This document shows, one piece after another, positions 1-6,176 of a DNA stretch of 11,258 nt; the first letter of the stretch is position 1; each line of letters starts with the position of its first letter. This DNA comes from an uncultured Caulobacterales bacterium. GTDB lineage: Bacteria > Pseudomonadota > Alphaproteobacteria > Caulobacterales > Maricaulaceae. A model generated the notes under the pieces. It searched no databases and was not told where the DNA came from. It saw only the letters and a program-made list of their open reading frames with translations. The stretch lies in the NCBI GenBank assembly GCA_937981945.1, contig CALJNJ010000151.1, forward strand, positions 1-11,258, given 5' to 3'. The position numbers and the translations under genes are program-made.

Positions 1-590
1 GGAAAGTCATGGCGCTGATCACCATCGGTCAGAGTGAATTTTTTAAGATCACCGGTACGGCTGAGTATGGCCTCTGTCTGCGCGTCATTCCAAACATAGG
101 GTAGAGCATCCCAGCCGGTTTCCCGTCTCACCAGAAGACGAGTTTCGACAAGTTTTACGCCGCTGATATCCATTGCGCCGTTCTCAACAGGTGCTTCAGT
201 GTCAGATTTTTTGACCTCGCCTGAATTTGCGCCTGATTGATAGTAAAATGTTTTTGAAATGATTGTCCCGACAGGAAAGATAATCCGGTCACCGTCCTGC
301 GCCAGTGAAGAGGACATCCCGTCCGGCATATACACGGTTCGTAATTTGCCGGTATAGTCACTGAACAGCGCGCTGTTGAGGTCATAAACTACGGATGATT
401 TGCCTAAAACCAGCCGGTCGCCTTGGCGCTCAAGCATTCCCCATTCCCCGAGGTTCGCGGGATTGTCATCGGCATGAAACACCGGCTGAGGCGTTGGCGC
501 TGAGCAGGCGACGAACAGGGCGCCGGCCAATGCCGCCAAACTATATTTTACTGAGACAGAGATATGGACCCCAGCTTCGGCAGCTCGCAA
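1..590 (-). CDS. SO2930/HNE_0200-family diheme cytochrome c lipoprotein, N-terminal part
   Basis: The gene is cut by the left edge; about 196 N-terminal residues are visible. The reading frame opens at a TTG (588-590) straight after an in-frame TGA, with a weak purine-rich stretch upstream. It has a hydrophobic segment ending in the lipobox LFVAC (Cys about 29), so the protein should be a periplasmic lipoprotein. The mature region carries the conserved blocks of the SO2930/HNE_0200 family (TIGR03806): WGML, VVYDLNSALFSDY, KLRTVYMP, FPVGTIISKTFYY, ETRLLVRRETGWDALPYVWN. The CxxCH haem sites of this family lie further on and are outside the window, so haem binding rests on family membership. The start overlaps the end of the upstream beta-helix gene by 43 nt in another frame, suggesting translational coupling. 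Family function is not established. The TTG start is the least certain point; a later TTG would leave no basic n-region. Confidence 0.82.
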   Translation of the reverse strand, partial: MRAAEAGVHISVSVKYSLAALAGALFVACSAPTPQPVFHADDNPANLGEWGMLERQGDRLVLGKSSVVYDLNSALFSDYTGKLRTVYMPDGMSSSLAQDGDRIIFPVGTIISKTFYYQSGANSGEVKKSDTEAPVENGAMDISGVKLVETRLLVRRETGWDALPYVWNDAQTEAILSRTGDLKKFTLTDGDQRHDF

Positions 591-1783
591 TCATGATCTT
601 TCATATCAGCCATGGCGGGGTTTTTAAATTCGCCCGGTCCGTCAGCATTAAGTACAGCCGCGTCACCGTTTTGGACGCAAATACGATTATCGCCGGTGAG
701 CTTGCCGTCTTTCAGGCGGTCAGGGTTTGCAAACCCGTCCCAAAGCACATCGGGAAATGACCCGGTCGGTCCGAACTTCAATAGTTTCAAGGCTTTCAGA
801 TCCATGCCGTCAGGCTTGTTCCCGCCGCCTTCAAATGTATTGTCGTAAATATAAATTCCTTCGGGATAGGGGTCAAAATTTTCAGCTTTGTTCAAATCAT
901 TATAGCCTGTCGAATAGACACTGGAAATGATCACATTGGCCGTGCGGTTGTCCCGAATGTCATTGTTGAAGATTTCAACTTTGTCATTGGAATTTATAAC
1001 GATTCCGGAACCTGCCGGGACGCTGGCGACCGGTGTGCCTTCATGGCCGAAATTCTTGGTGTTGTTTTTAAAAACCTTATTGTCATAGACCCGCGTGGAG
1101 TGACCCTCCTGCGGAAGGTTGGGCATGTTAAAGACTAAAATTCCGCCGGTGTTATTTGTGGCAATATTATTATAAACATCCGCGCCGATTGAGTTTTCTA
1201 TTTCAATGCCGGCCACATTATATTCAGCGCGGCTGTTCCTAACGATAATGTTTTGGGATTGGCCCACATAAATTCCGGCGTCGGATGCGCCGATGGCGAT
1301 GGAATCTTCGATCAAGACGTTTTCACATTGGACCGGATATATACCGTAAGCCCCGTTTTCCGTTTTGTGTCCGTCTGTCCATTCGGTTCGAACGCCGCGT
1401 ATGGTGATATTTTTGCCTTCATTGACTTTCAGGGCATCGCCTATGGAATCTTCCAGTGCAATGTTTTCCAATGTAAAGTCGCCCGCGGTGACCAATAAGC
1501 CTTCGGCGCCGGCAATCTGATTTTTAAAGCTTAGAATGGTTTTGTCATGACCGGCTCCGCGAATGGTGACACCGTCAACCGTCAAGGATAGGCTGCGCTC
1601 AAAATTGTAGACACCTTCCGGGATTTCAATGACGTCACCCGGCTTGGCATCCAATAATTTTTCCTGCAGGGAGGCTGCGAAAGCGGATGTGTCCGGCGCC
1701 GCATTGGTATCGGATTGTGTCGCTGTTTCGGAACAGGCGCCCAGGACCAAAAGCCCTGTAGTCATCAGCAATATTTTTTTCAT
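548..1783 (-). CDS. Parallel beta-helix repeat lipoprotein (TIGR03805-like)
   Basis: The product is 411 residues. The start at 1783 is chosen because GGGAGG lies 7 nt upstream and the protein then begins with a typical lipoprotein signal, MKKILLMTTGLLVLGAC (Cys17). An in-frame upstream start at 1966 would add 61 residues with no signal peptide. Residues about 35-75 match the pectate-lyase-like entry segment (AKPGDVIEIPEGVYNF). Residues about 70-320 are repeated short strands of the form N-I-T-I-R / V-L-I-E-D / I-I-V-R-N-S / A-D-V-Y-N-N, the signature of a right-handed parallel beta-helix. The C-terminal tail is non-repetitive and holds Cys369 and Cys399, which may pair. The family (TIGR03805) is regularly found beside the SO2930/HNE_0200 cytochrome family, exactly as here. 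I see no basis for assigning a polysaccharide lyase activity; the role is unknown. Probably anchored in a membrane facing the periplasm. Confidence 0.9.
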   Translation of the reverse strand: MKKILLMTTGLLVLGACSETATQSDTNAAPDTSAFAASLQEKLLDAKPGDVIEIPEGVYNFERSLSLTVDGVTIRGAGHDKTILSFKNQIAGAEGLLVTAGDFTLENIALEDSIGDALKVNEGKNITIRGVRTEWTDGHKTENGAYGIYPVQCENVLIEDSIAIGASDAGIYVGQSQNIIVRNSRAEYNVAGIEIENSIGADVYNNIATNNTGGILVFNMPNLPQEGHSTRVYDNKVFKNNTKNFGHEGTPVASVPAGSGIVINSNDKVEIFNNDIRDNRTANVIISSVYSTGYNDLNKAENFDPYPEGIYIYDNTFEGGGNKPDGMDLKALKLLKFGPTGSFPDVLWDGFANPDRLKDGKLTGDNRICVQNGDAAVLNADGPGEFKNPAMADMKDHDCELPKLGSISLSQ

Positions 1784-1808
1784 TTTCCATCCTCCCTCAA
1801 AGACTTTA

Positions 1809-1829
1809 CCGGTCGGTTTTACCGATCGG
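1809..1829. promoter_or_regulatory. Imperfect 9-3-9 palindrome in the beta-helix gene leader
   Basis: The arms CCGGTCGGT and ACCGATCGG flank TTT and have a single mismatch. The element lies 26-46 nt upstream of the start codon at 1783 and just downstream of the predicted -10, a position suited to a repressor operator. The ACCGAYCGG half-site resembles operators of TetR-type regulators in general form, which is a loose comparison. It could instead form an RNA hairpin. Confidence 0.4.
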
Positions 1830-1840
1830 CAAACCTTACT

Positions 1841-1872
1841 ATTGTATAAGGACAATGCAGTAAAGGCGTCAG
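1841..1872 (-). promoter_or_regulatory. Candidate sigma70-type promoter of the beta-helix/cytochrome pair
   Basis: On the minus strand CTGACG (1867-1872) and TATACA (1843-1848) are separated by 18 nt; an overlapping TACAAT (1841-1846) is an alternative -10. Transcription would start near 1835, about 50 nt before the start codon, and the first transcribed bases would include the palindrome at 1809-1829. This is a match to consensus only. Confidence 0.35.
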
Positions 1873-2083
1873 AATAGACAAACGCGGGGCCATCATCGAG
1901 AGAGAGGGAATGATGGCGCTCCGCGCTTGCTGCGTGTTCTGCGGGCCGGGAGTTTAAGTCGACCACCCCGGGGGGATAGGGGCGTCACAGAGGGACGCAC
2001 GCAAGCCCTTTATACATAGCGGTCTTGAATTTTACCTGAAACCGATTGTCAGAAACGGTTCATCATCATGACAATGTGTTCAT

Positions 2084-2518
2084 TTATCCGTCTGCTATTT
2101 CAGTCACTGCTTTGGCTTTGCCGTCCCATTTGTTGATGGATTTTATAGCGCACCTATCGGGGCCCGGACCTGCAGCCGGCCCGCCGACCAAGGTATCGTA
2201 AACCACAATGTGATCAAATTTCGACAGGCAAGACAAACCGGTGTCCAGTGTTACGCCCATGGCATTGCGAAGATTATAGCAATTACGCTCTACCTCCACG
2301 ATGTATTCTTTGTTGACGCTTTCGAGGATGACCGTGTCTTTCGTGGCTCCGGTGAAACCGTCAATATTTCGGGTAAAGCAAATTTTGTCGACTTCTTCAC
2401 CAAGCCTGGGGTCGCCCTCATATTTGGCGATCCCTCGGACCTCGTCGTTCTCAGAGGCCGTTGTGCAGGCCACCAGCGTCAGCGCCATGGCCGCTGCAAA
2501 TAAAATCGTTCGTTTCAT
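2084..2518 (-). CDS. Small DUF6491-type lipoprotein
   Basis: The product is 144 residues. It starts with a lipoprotein signal, MKRTILFAAAMALTLVAC (Cys18), preceded by a GGGAGA ribosome-binding site. The mature domain shows the pattern I associate with DUF6491 proteins: ICFTRNIDGF near residues 46-55, a central valine/isoleucine-rich strand set, RNCYNL (79-83) and a late DRCAI. Four mature cysteines (47, 80, 97, 123) could make two disulfides in the periplasm. The family has no known function. The gene stands alone between two intergenic regions and has its own strong -10 with an overlapping palindrome. The family assignment is by recalled pattern; that it is a small exported lipoprotein is much more certain. 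Confidence 0.85.
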   Translation of the reverse strand: MKRTILFAAAMALTLVACTTASENDEVRGIAKYEGDPRLGEEVDKICFTRNIDGFTGATKDTVILESVNKEYIVEVERNCYNLRNAMGVTLDTGLSCLSKFDHIVVYDTLVGGPAAGPGPDRCAIKSINKWDGKAKAVTEIADG

Positions 2519-2534
2519 GATCGTCTCCCTTCAC

Positions 2535-2555
2535 AAATGATACATTATATCATTT
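2535..2555. promoter_or_regulatory. Perfect palindrome over the -10 of the DUF6491-type gene
   Basis: AAATGATA and TATCATTT form a perfect 8-bp inverted repeat around a 5-nt centre. On the minus strand the repeat contains TATAAT (2544-2549), a consensus -10 lying 25 nt upstream of the ATG at 2518. A TTGCCT (spacer 15) or TTCTTG (spacer 18) upstream may serve as a weak -35. A dimeric regulator bound here would block RNA polymerase directly. The perfect arms are seen in the sequence; the operator role is inferred. Confidence 0.55.
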
Positions 2556-2593
2556 TTGAGGGAAAGGCAAGAATCCTGATGTAAGGGCCTGAA

Positions 2594-3430
2594 CTAAGGT
2601 AGAGGGGCAGGTTCCAAATCGATGCGATAATTGTCGTCTTCGCCGCGAAATGGTTCGCCTCTGAGCGTCTCATAGAGACGGCGTCCGGCCCAATCCGTGA
2701 TATAAGCGCGAATGACCCTGACACGTCCGTTGGCGGGCGGCGCTACGTAATCCAGTTTGAACTTAAACGGGGCTTTTTCTTTATCCAGATCGACAAAGGT
2801 TTGTCCCATAATAACTTCGCCCGGACCGCCGGCTAATCCTGAGGCGTCGAGCTCGACTAATTCAACGGTCATAGAAGCCCCGCGCATTAAGTCAGGTGCA
2901 TTTCGGGGCAGGTCAGCTTTGCCTTCAATCTGTTCAACTTTGGCGCCGTTTTGAGGAGGTGTAGCAGCAGCATTGCCGGGCGTAATCAGGTCCAAATGGA
3001 CAGTGCCGCGGCCTTTGTAAAATTCGTCTTGTCTTGAGATTAAAACTTCTTGATCCTGTTCATCCAATACGGCGGCATTGACCACGACAAAATCCAGATC
3101 GCGGGTAACGGTTTCCGGAACCGCAACGACCAGACCCAAACTATCCGGCATGCCGGTGAGAATCATCCGGCTTTGGCCGATTAATTGGGGGCGCGTCATA
3201 CCCGGCTGAACCGGTTTATACACATTGATGATGATGCTGTGGTTCTGCATGGAGCGCAGGCTTTGCATATCAATATTGACGGGAATGGTTTCGATCAGGC
3301 TTTGCGCATGGGGAGCCCGTCTCGGATTGTCGAAAATATCGTCAAGAATGTCATCAATCGGGCCCATTTGAGCGCTCGCAGGCGTCGCCATCAAAGCCAG
3401 TGTTCCCAAAGTCATCATCAATTTACGCAT
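2594..3430 (-). CDS. Secreted protein with two YbaY/YscW-like domains
   Basis: The product is 278 residues. It starts at an ATG with a GGAGGT site upstream and a signal peptide ending ATPASA (cleavage about residue 20, no lipobox). Residues about 184-275 match the YbaY/YscW-like lipoprotein family (PF09619 type): MTVELVEL, EVIMGQTF, PFKFKLDY, VIRAYITD, GRRLYETL. Residues about 64-150 appear to be a diverged second copy: IIINVYKP, QLIGQSRM, LGLVVAVP, FVVVNAAVLD, VHLDLITP. A linker rich in Ala, Pro and Asn separates them. YbaY proteins are small periplasmic beta-domain proteins of poorly known function, and one domain per protein is usual. Cysteine-free. It follows the GST-like gene on the same strand with a 44-nt gap, so the two may share a transcript. 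The domain call is by eye. Confidence 0.72.
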   Translation of the reverse strand: MRKLMMTLGTLALMATPASAQMGPIDDILDDIFDNPRRAPHAQSLIETIPVNIDMQSLRSMQNHSIIINVYKPVQPGMTRPQLIGQSRMILTGMPDSLGLVVAVPETVTRDLDFVVVNAAVLDEQDQEVLISRQDEFYKGRGTVHLDLITPGNAAATPPQNGAKVEQIEGKADLPRNAPDLMRGASMTVELVELDASGLAGGPGEVIMGQTFVDLDKEKAPFKFKLDYVAPPANGRVRVIRAYITDWAGRRLYETLRGEPFRGEDDNYRIDLEPAPLP

Positions 3431-3474
3431 AAAGACCTCCGTTTAATCGGGGCATATAGCACACAAGACTAACC

Positions 3475-4125
3475 TTAGCTGAATGGTTTTGTCAGCTTTT
3501 GTTCAGCTTCCCACAGCGGATATTTAGTCATAATCGATTTAAATAATTCCCCTGTAACATGCCGGTCCAACCATTTTCTGACCGCAGGATAGGGAGCATT
3601 ATCCCACCAGTCTTTATCGGCGTTTGCAAATTGGCGAAGGAACGGAAAAATGGCGATATCAGCTATGGATTGGGCGCTGCCCAATAAAAAAGAAGAATTT
3701 TGGAGCCGGTTTTCATATTTGGCGACGGTTTGTTCGGCTGAGTGCCGCTCTGATTTATCCGTATCGCCGCGTTTGGCATTTTTGTCATATCGGCTGGCAT
3801 ATTTATAACGATCTAAATGGTGTTTAAACGGTCCGTCATTCTCGGCGATTAAGCCATCAGCTTCATTTAGGTCACAATCAAGCCAGCTTTTTGGGTCGTT
3901 CTTTTCCAGCGCAAATCGCATCAAATCCAGACTTTCGTCAATAATTTGGCCGTTACTGAGGACAAAAACCGGGACCGTGCCTTTAGGCGACGCGTCCAGC
4001 ATGGCTTGCGGTTTGTTACGAAGCAGGACTTCGCGGTGCTCATAGTCAAGCCCAGAAATCTTTAAGGCCATTCGGGCCCGCATGGCATAAGGACAACGCC
4101 GAAATGAATAAAGAACCGAACCCAT
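3475..4125 (-). CDS. Glutathione S-transferase family protein
   Basis: The product is 216 residues, a normal size for a cytosolic GST. The N-terminal thioredoxin-like domain (about 1-78) has the motif RRCPYAMRAR, with Cys11 in a monothiol CPYA arrangement as in glutaredoxin-2-like and omega-type members. It also has the cis-proline loop GTVPV (Pro52) and the glutathione-gamma-glutamyl contact pair Glu64-Ser65 in IIDESLDLM. The helical C-terminal domain follows, including the SIADIAIFPFLRQF helix with its N-capping Asp156. The Cys in place of Ser/Tyr suggests thiol-transferase or deglutathionylation chemistry rather than classic conjugation; the substrate cannot be read from the sequence. The start codon has only a weak ribosome-binding site. 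The gene is transcribed away from the lipoprotein gene starting at 4196 and sits upstream of the YbaY-like gene. Confidence 0.88.
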   Translation of the reverse strand: MGSVLYSFRRCPYAMRARMALKISGLDYEHREVLLRNKPQAMLDASPKGTVPVFVLSNGQIIDESLDLMRFALEKNDPKSWLDCDLNEADGLIAENDGPFKHHLDRYKYASRYDKNAKRGDTDKSERHSAEQTVAKYENRLQNSSFLLGSAQSIADIAIFPFLRQFANADKDWWDNAPYPAVRKWLDRHVTGELFKSIMTKYPLWEAEQKLTKPFS

Positions 4126-4138
4126 ACAAAATCTCTAA

Positions 4139-4175
4139 TTGAAAATTGATCCAAATTGTGATAACATAATATAAC
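4139..4175 (+). promoter_or_regulatory. Candidate promoter of the plus-strand lipoprotein gene
   Basis: The 70-bp gap between the divergent GST-like gene and the lipoprotein gene is AT-rich. On the plus strand TTGATC (4146-4151) and TATAAC (4170-4175) are 18 nt apart. TTGAAA (4139-4144) with TAACAT (4162-4167), 17 nt apart, is an alternative. No equally good minus-strand pair was seen for the GST gene. Confidence 0.38.
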
Positions 4176-4195
4176 TTTAAGGGGGGAGTTGAATC

Positions 4196-4723
4196 ATGAA
4201 AATTAGTGTAGTTTTAGTTTCAGTAAGTCTTTTAACGCTCAGTGCCTGCGCAACGCAAGCGGTAGAGCAAAACACCAATCCTGTATTGTCATCACTAAAG
4301 TCATCATATTTGGACGCCGGTTTATCGGATTCAGATTTTGACAAAGATCTTATTCTGGGAACACGGCTTGCCGGGATGGAGTATTGCGGTGTCGCCAATC
4401 ATGAAACCAAGACGATAGCAAATCTGGTCTACTCCCAACGAAACATATCTGCAGGCCCCCAAATCGGTCAAACTTTGGAGTTCGGGAAACAAAGTGCTCT
4501 CGATATCTACAAAGATGCCGCGAAGGAAGATATATGTGTGGGGGTCCATCAAGAGCGACTAATTTCAACAAAAATGTTGTTGGCAGAAAACAAATTGCCT
4601 TCGGAGCTGGACACAGCGTTTTTGCTTCCGGGGCGCGCCAATTTGCAATTGCACAGAGGTGTCAATTCATACGGCGATGTCGCGCCATCTCAACGGCCGA
4701 AGACCGGCAAAAGGGACCGCTAG
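4196..4723 (+). CDS. Small lipoprotein of unknown function
   Basis: The product is 175 residues, and this is the only plus-strand gene in the window. A strong GGGGGAG site lies 7 nt before the ATG. The N-terminus is a clear lipoprotein signal, MKISVVLVSVSLLTLSAC (Cys18). The mature part has two cysteines, in GMEYCGV (Cys64) and DICVGV (Cys114), which may form a disulfide. A likely helical region lies between about 30 and 60, and the C-terminal tail is polar and basic and looks disordered (after about residue 150). I do not recognise the family. It ends one base short of the convergent trhO stop codon, leaving no room for an ordinary terminator outside coding sequence. Confidence 0.82.
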   Translation: MKISVVLVSVSLLTLSACATQAVEQNTNPVLSSLKSSYLDAGLSDSDFDKDLILGTRLAGMEYCGVANHETKTIANLVYSQRNISAGPQIGQTLEFGKQSALDIYKDAAKEDICVGVHQERLISTKMLLAENKLPSELDTAFLLPGRANLQLHRGVNSYGDVAPSQRPKTGKRDR

Positions 4724-4724
4724 T

Positions 4725-5636
4725 TTAACGACGCCCCATGTGCAGCTCGCCGCGTTTTTTGGCGAGCTCAATCTGCTTTTGCCGTTCCGCAAAGCTTGCG
4801 CGTTGTTCGTCGCTCATTTTATGGTGACAGCGGGGACATGAAATACCTTTGACATAAAGCTCATGGGATTTGTCGGCTTCGGTGATGGGATAGCGGCACG
4901 CAAAACATTGATCATAATCGGACTCTGCCAGTCCGTGCCCGACGGCAACCCGCTGATCAAAGACAAAGCAATCACCATTCCACAGTGAATTCTCTTCTTT
5001 GACGGTTTCCAAATATTTCAGAATACCGCCTTTCAGATGATAAACCTCATCAAACCCTTGGTTTTTCATAAATGAACTGGCTTTTTCGCAACGTATGCCT
5101 CCGGTACAAAACATAGCGACTTTTTTCTTGGCCCGAATAGCGCTTTCATTGTCCGCGACCCAGCCGGGAAACTCTCTGAAAGTCTCAGTGTCCGGATTGA
5201 CCGCGCCCTCAAAAGTTCCGATCTCGACCTCATAGTCGTTTCTGGTATCGATAAGGATGACGTCCGGGTCCGAAATCAACGCATTCCAATCCTCAGGGTT
5301 AACATAAGTCCCGACAATGTCATTAGGGTCCACGCCTTCAACACCCATGGTGACGATCTCTTTTTTAAGACGCACTTTCATACGATAAAACGGCAGCTCT
5401 TCAGCGCGGCTTTCTTTGTGTTCGAGCTCATTCAGGCGGGGGTCAGCCCGTAAAAAATCGAGCAGGTCTCGGATTGCGTCGTCAGAGCCGGCGATTGTGC
5501 CGTTAATGCCTTCTCGGGCCAATAAAATTGTGCCCTTTATACCGAGCATTTCGCAGAGCGACAAAAGCGGTTCTTTGAGTTCTTCAAAGTCCGAAAGTCT
5601 CGTAAAATGATAAAGGGCTGCTACGCAGTAAGTCAT
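4725..5636 (-). CDS. trhO: tRNA uridine(34) hydroxylase, rhodanese family
   Basis: TrhO (formerly YceA) hydroxylates uridine 34 of certain tRNAs in an oxygen-dependent way, the first step towards 5-(carboxy)methoxyuridine wobble modification. The product is 303 residues from the ATG at 5636. A GTG at 5663 would add nine residues; neither start has a good ribosome-binding site, and the ATG fits where family similarity begins (VAALYHF). Using the longer 312-residue numbering: an N-terminal acylphosphatase-like domain includes [13 protein letters not shown] (48-59); a rhodanese domain has [19 protein letters not shown] and the catalytic loop [11 protein letters not shown], with catalytic Cys186 and Cys192; the C-terminus has CFAC (253-256) and CPRC (276-279), a likely zinc site. 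The first stop codon downstream of the preceding lipoprotein is 37 nt away, so the gene is probably co-transcribed with it. Confidence 0.95.
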   Translation of the reverse strand: MTYCVAALYHFTRLSDFEELKEPLLSLCEMLGIKGTILLAREGINGTIAGSDDAIRDLLDFLRADPRLNELEHKESRAEELPFYRMKVRLKKEIVTMGVEGVDPNDIVGTYVNPEDWNALISDPDVILIDTRNDYEVEIGTFEGAVNPDTETFREFPGWVADNESAIRAKKKVAMFCTGGIRCEKASSFMKNQGFDEVYHLKGGILKYLETVKEENSLWNGDCFVFDQRVAVGHGLAESDYDQCFACRYPITEADKSHELYVKGISCPRCHHKMSDEQRASFAERQKQIELAKKRGELHMGRR

Positions 5637-5673
5637 GAGGCGGGCATTTACGCCTGCCGCCACGCAAGGTCAA

Positions 5674-6126
5674 CTATTTGGTCGTGGTAATATCCCGCAT
5701 GTGCCGGGCCATCAGTTCTTTATATCGCGGCAATTCTTCTACAAACCGTGTCATTTGCGGCGGTAAGCCAAGTTCGCTGACAAAAGAGGTCAAACCGTCG
5801 CTGACAATCTTCGGATCATTGCAGGTTTGGGCCAAGATTTTCAGATCTTTAATTCCGCGGCCGTCGGTCAGCTCATTTTCCACTTTCTTGAGAGAATTGG
5901 ATAAGGACCATAATTGAAAAGGCCCCGGGGTTTTACCTTCAACATATGACGCCGCCGCTTTACGCAGTGCTTTTACGGCGCCTTGCGTGTCATCCATCAA
6001 CTCAGCCACAGCTTTTTCCGAGCTTTTGCCGATCCATTCAGATGTGCAAACCTCTTTCGGGTCATAGGTTGTGGCGCAAGCCGATAAAACGGACAGGGAG
6101 AGGGCGATTAAAACAGGCTTTTTCAT
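5674..6126 (-). CDS. Small helical lipoprotein of unknown function
   Basis: The product is 150 residues and begins with the lipoprotein signal MKKPVLIALSLSVLSAC (Cys17). The mature part contains Cys27 and Cys102, spaced to allow one disulfide. It is mostly predicted helical by composition, with Lys/Glu/Ala-rich stretches at about 35-62 and 118-145. I do not recognise the family. The ribosome-binding site is weak. The gene lies 50 nt downstream of the histidine kinase and just upstream of trhO, all on one strand, so it may belong to the same transcript; no functional link to NAD salvage or tRNA modification can be read from it. Confidence 0.8.
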   Translation of the reverse strand: MKKPVLIALSLSVLSACATTYDPKEVCTSEWIGKSSEKAVAELMDDTQGAVKALRKAAASYVEGKTPGPFQLWSLSNSLKKVENELTDGRGIKDLKILAQTCNDPKIVSDGLTSFVSELGLPPQMTRFVEELPRYKELMARHMRDITTTK

Positions 6127-6176
6127 ATTTTCAGCCTATGTCTTATGGCCTGTAAAATCGCAATCTGTTTTAGCAG

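Larger units (their letters stand above)
1784..2083. other. 300-bp intergenic region with several inverted repeats
   Basis: No convincing gene is seen here. The stretch separates the DUF6491-type lipoprotein from the beta-helix/cytochrome pair and should hold the end of the first transcript and the promoter of the second. Visible structures are an 8-bp perfect inverted repeat GCCATCAT/ATGATGGC (1889-1917, 13-nt loop), GCGTC/GACGC near 1981-1997, an ATTGTC/GACAAT pair at 2045-2075, and the 9-3-9 palindrome at 1809-1829. None is followed by a T-run in the minus direction, so none is a clear intrinsic terminator. Confidence 0.55.

Noticed and set aside
155..385. Minus-strand frame of 76 codons near the left edge
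   Set aside because: It is out of frame with the cytochrome-family reading frame, which carries the conserved blocks.
395..760. Open plus-strand frame of 121 codons at the beta-helix/cytochrome junction
   Set aside because: It is opposite two supported genes and has no recognisable domain or signal.
1784..1966. N-terminal extension of the beta-helix protein to a start at 1966
   Set aside because: It would bury a good lipoprotein signal 61 residues inside the protein, lacks a ribosome-binding site and would run through the predicted promoter and palindrome.
6127..6176. Possible terminator between the kinase and the small lipoprotein
   Set aside because: The CTG(C)TAAAA/TTTTACAG pairing is AT-rich with a bulge and has no following T-run.
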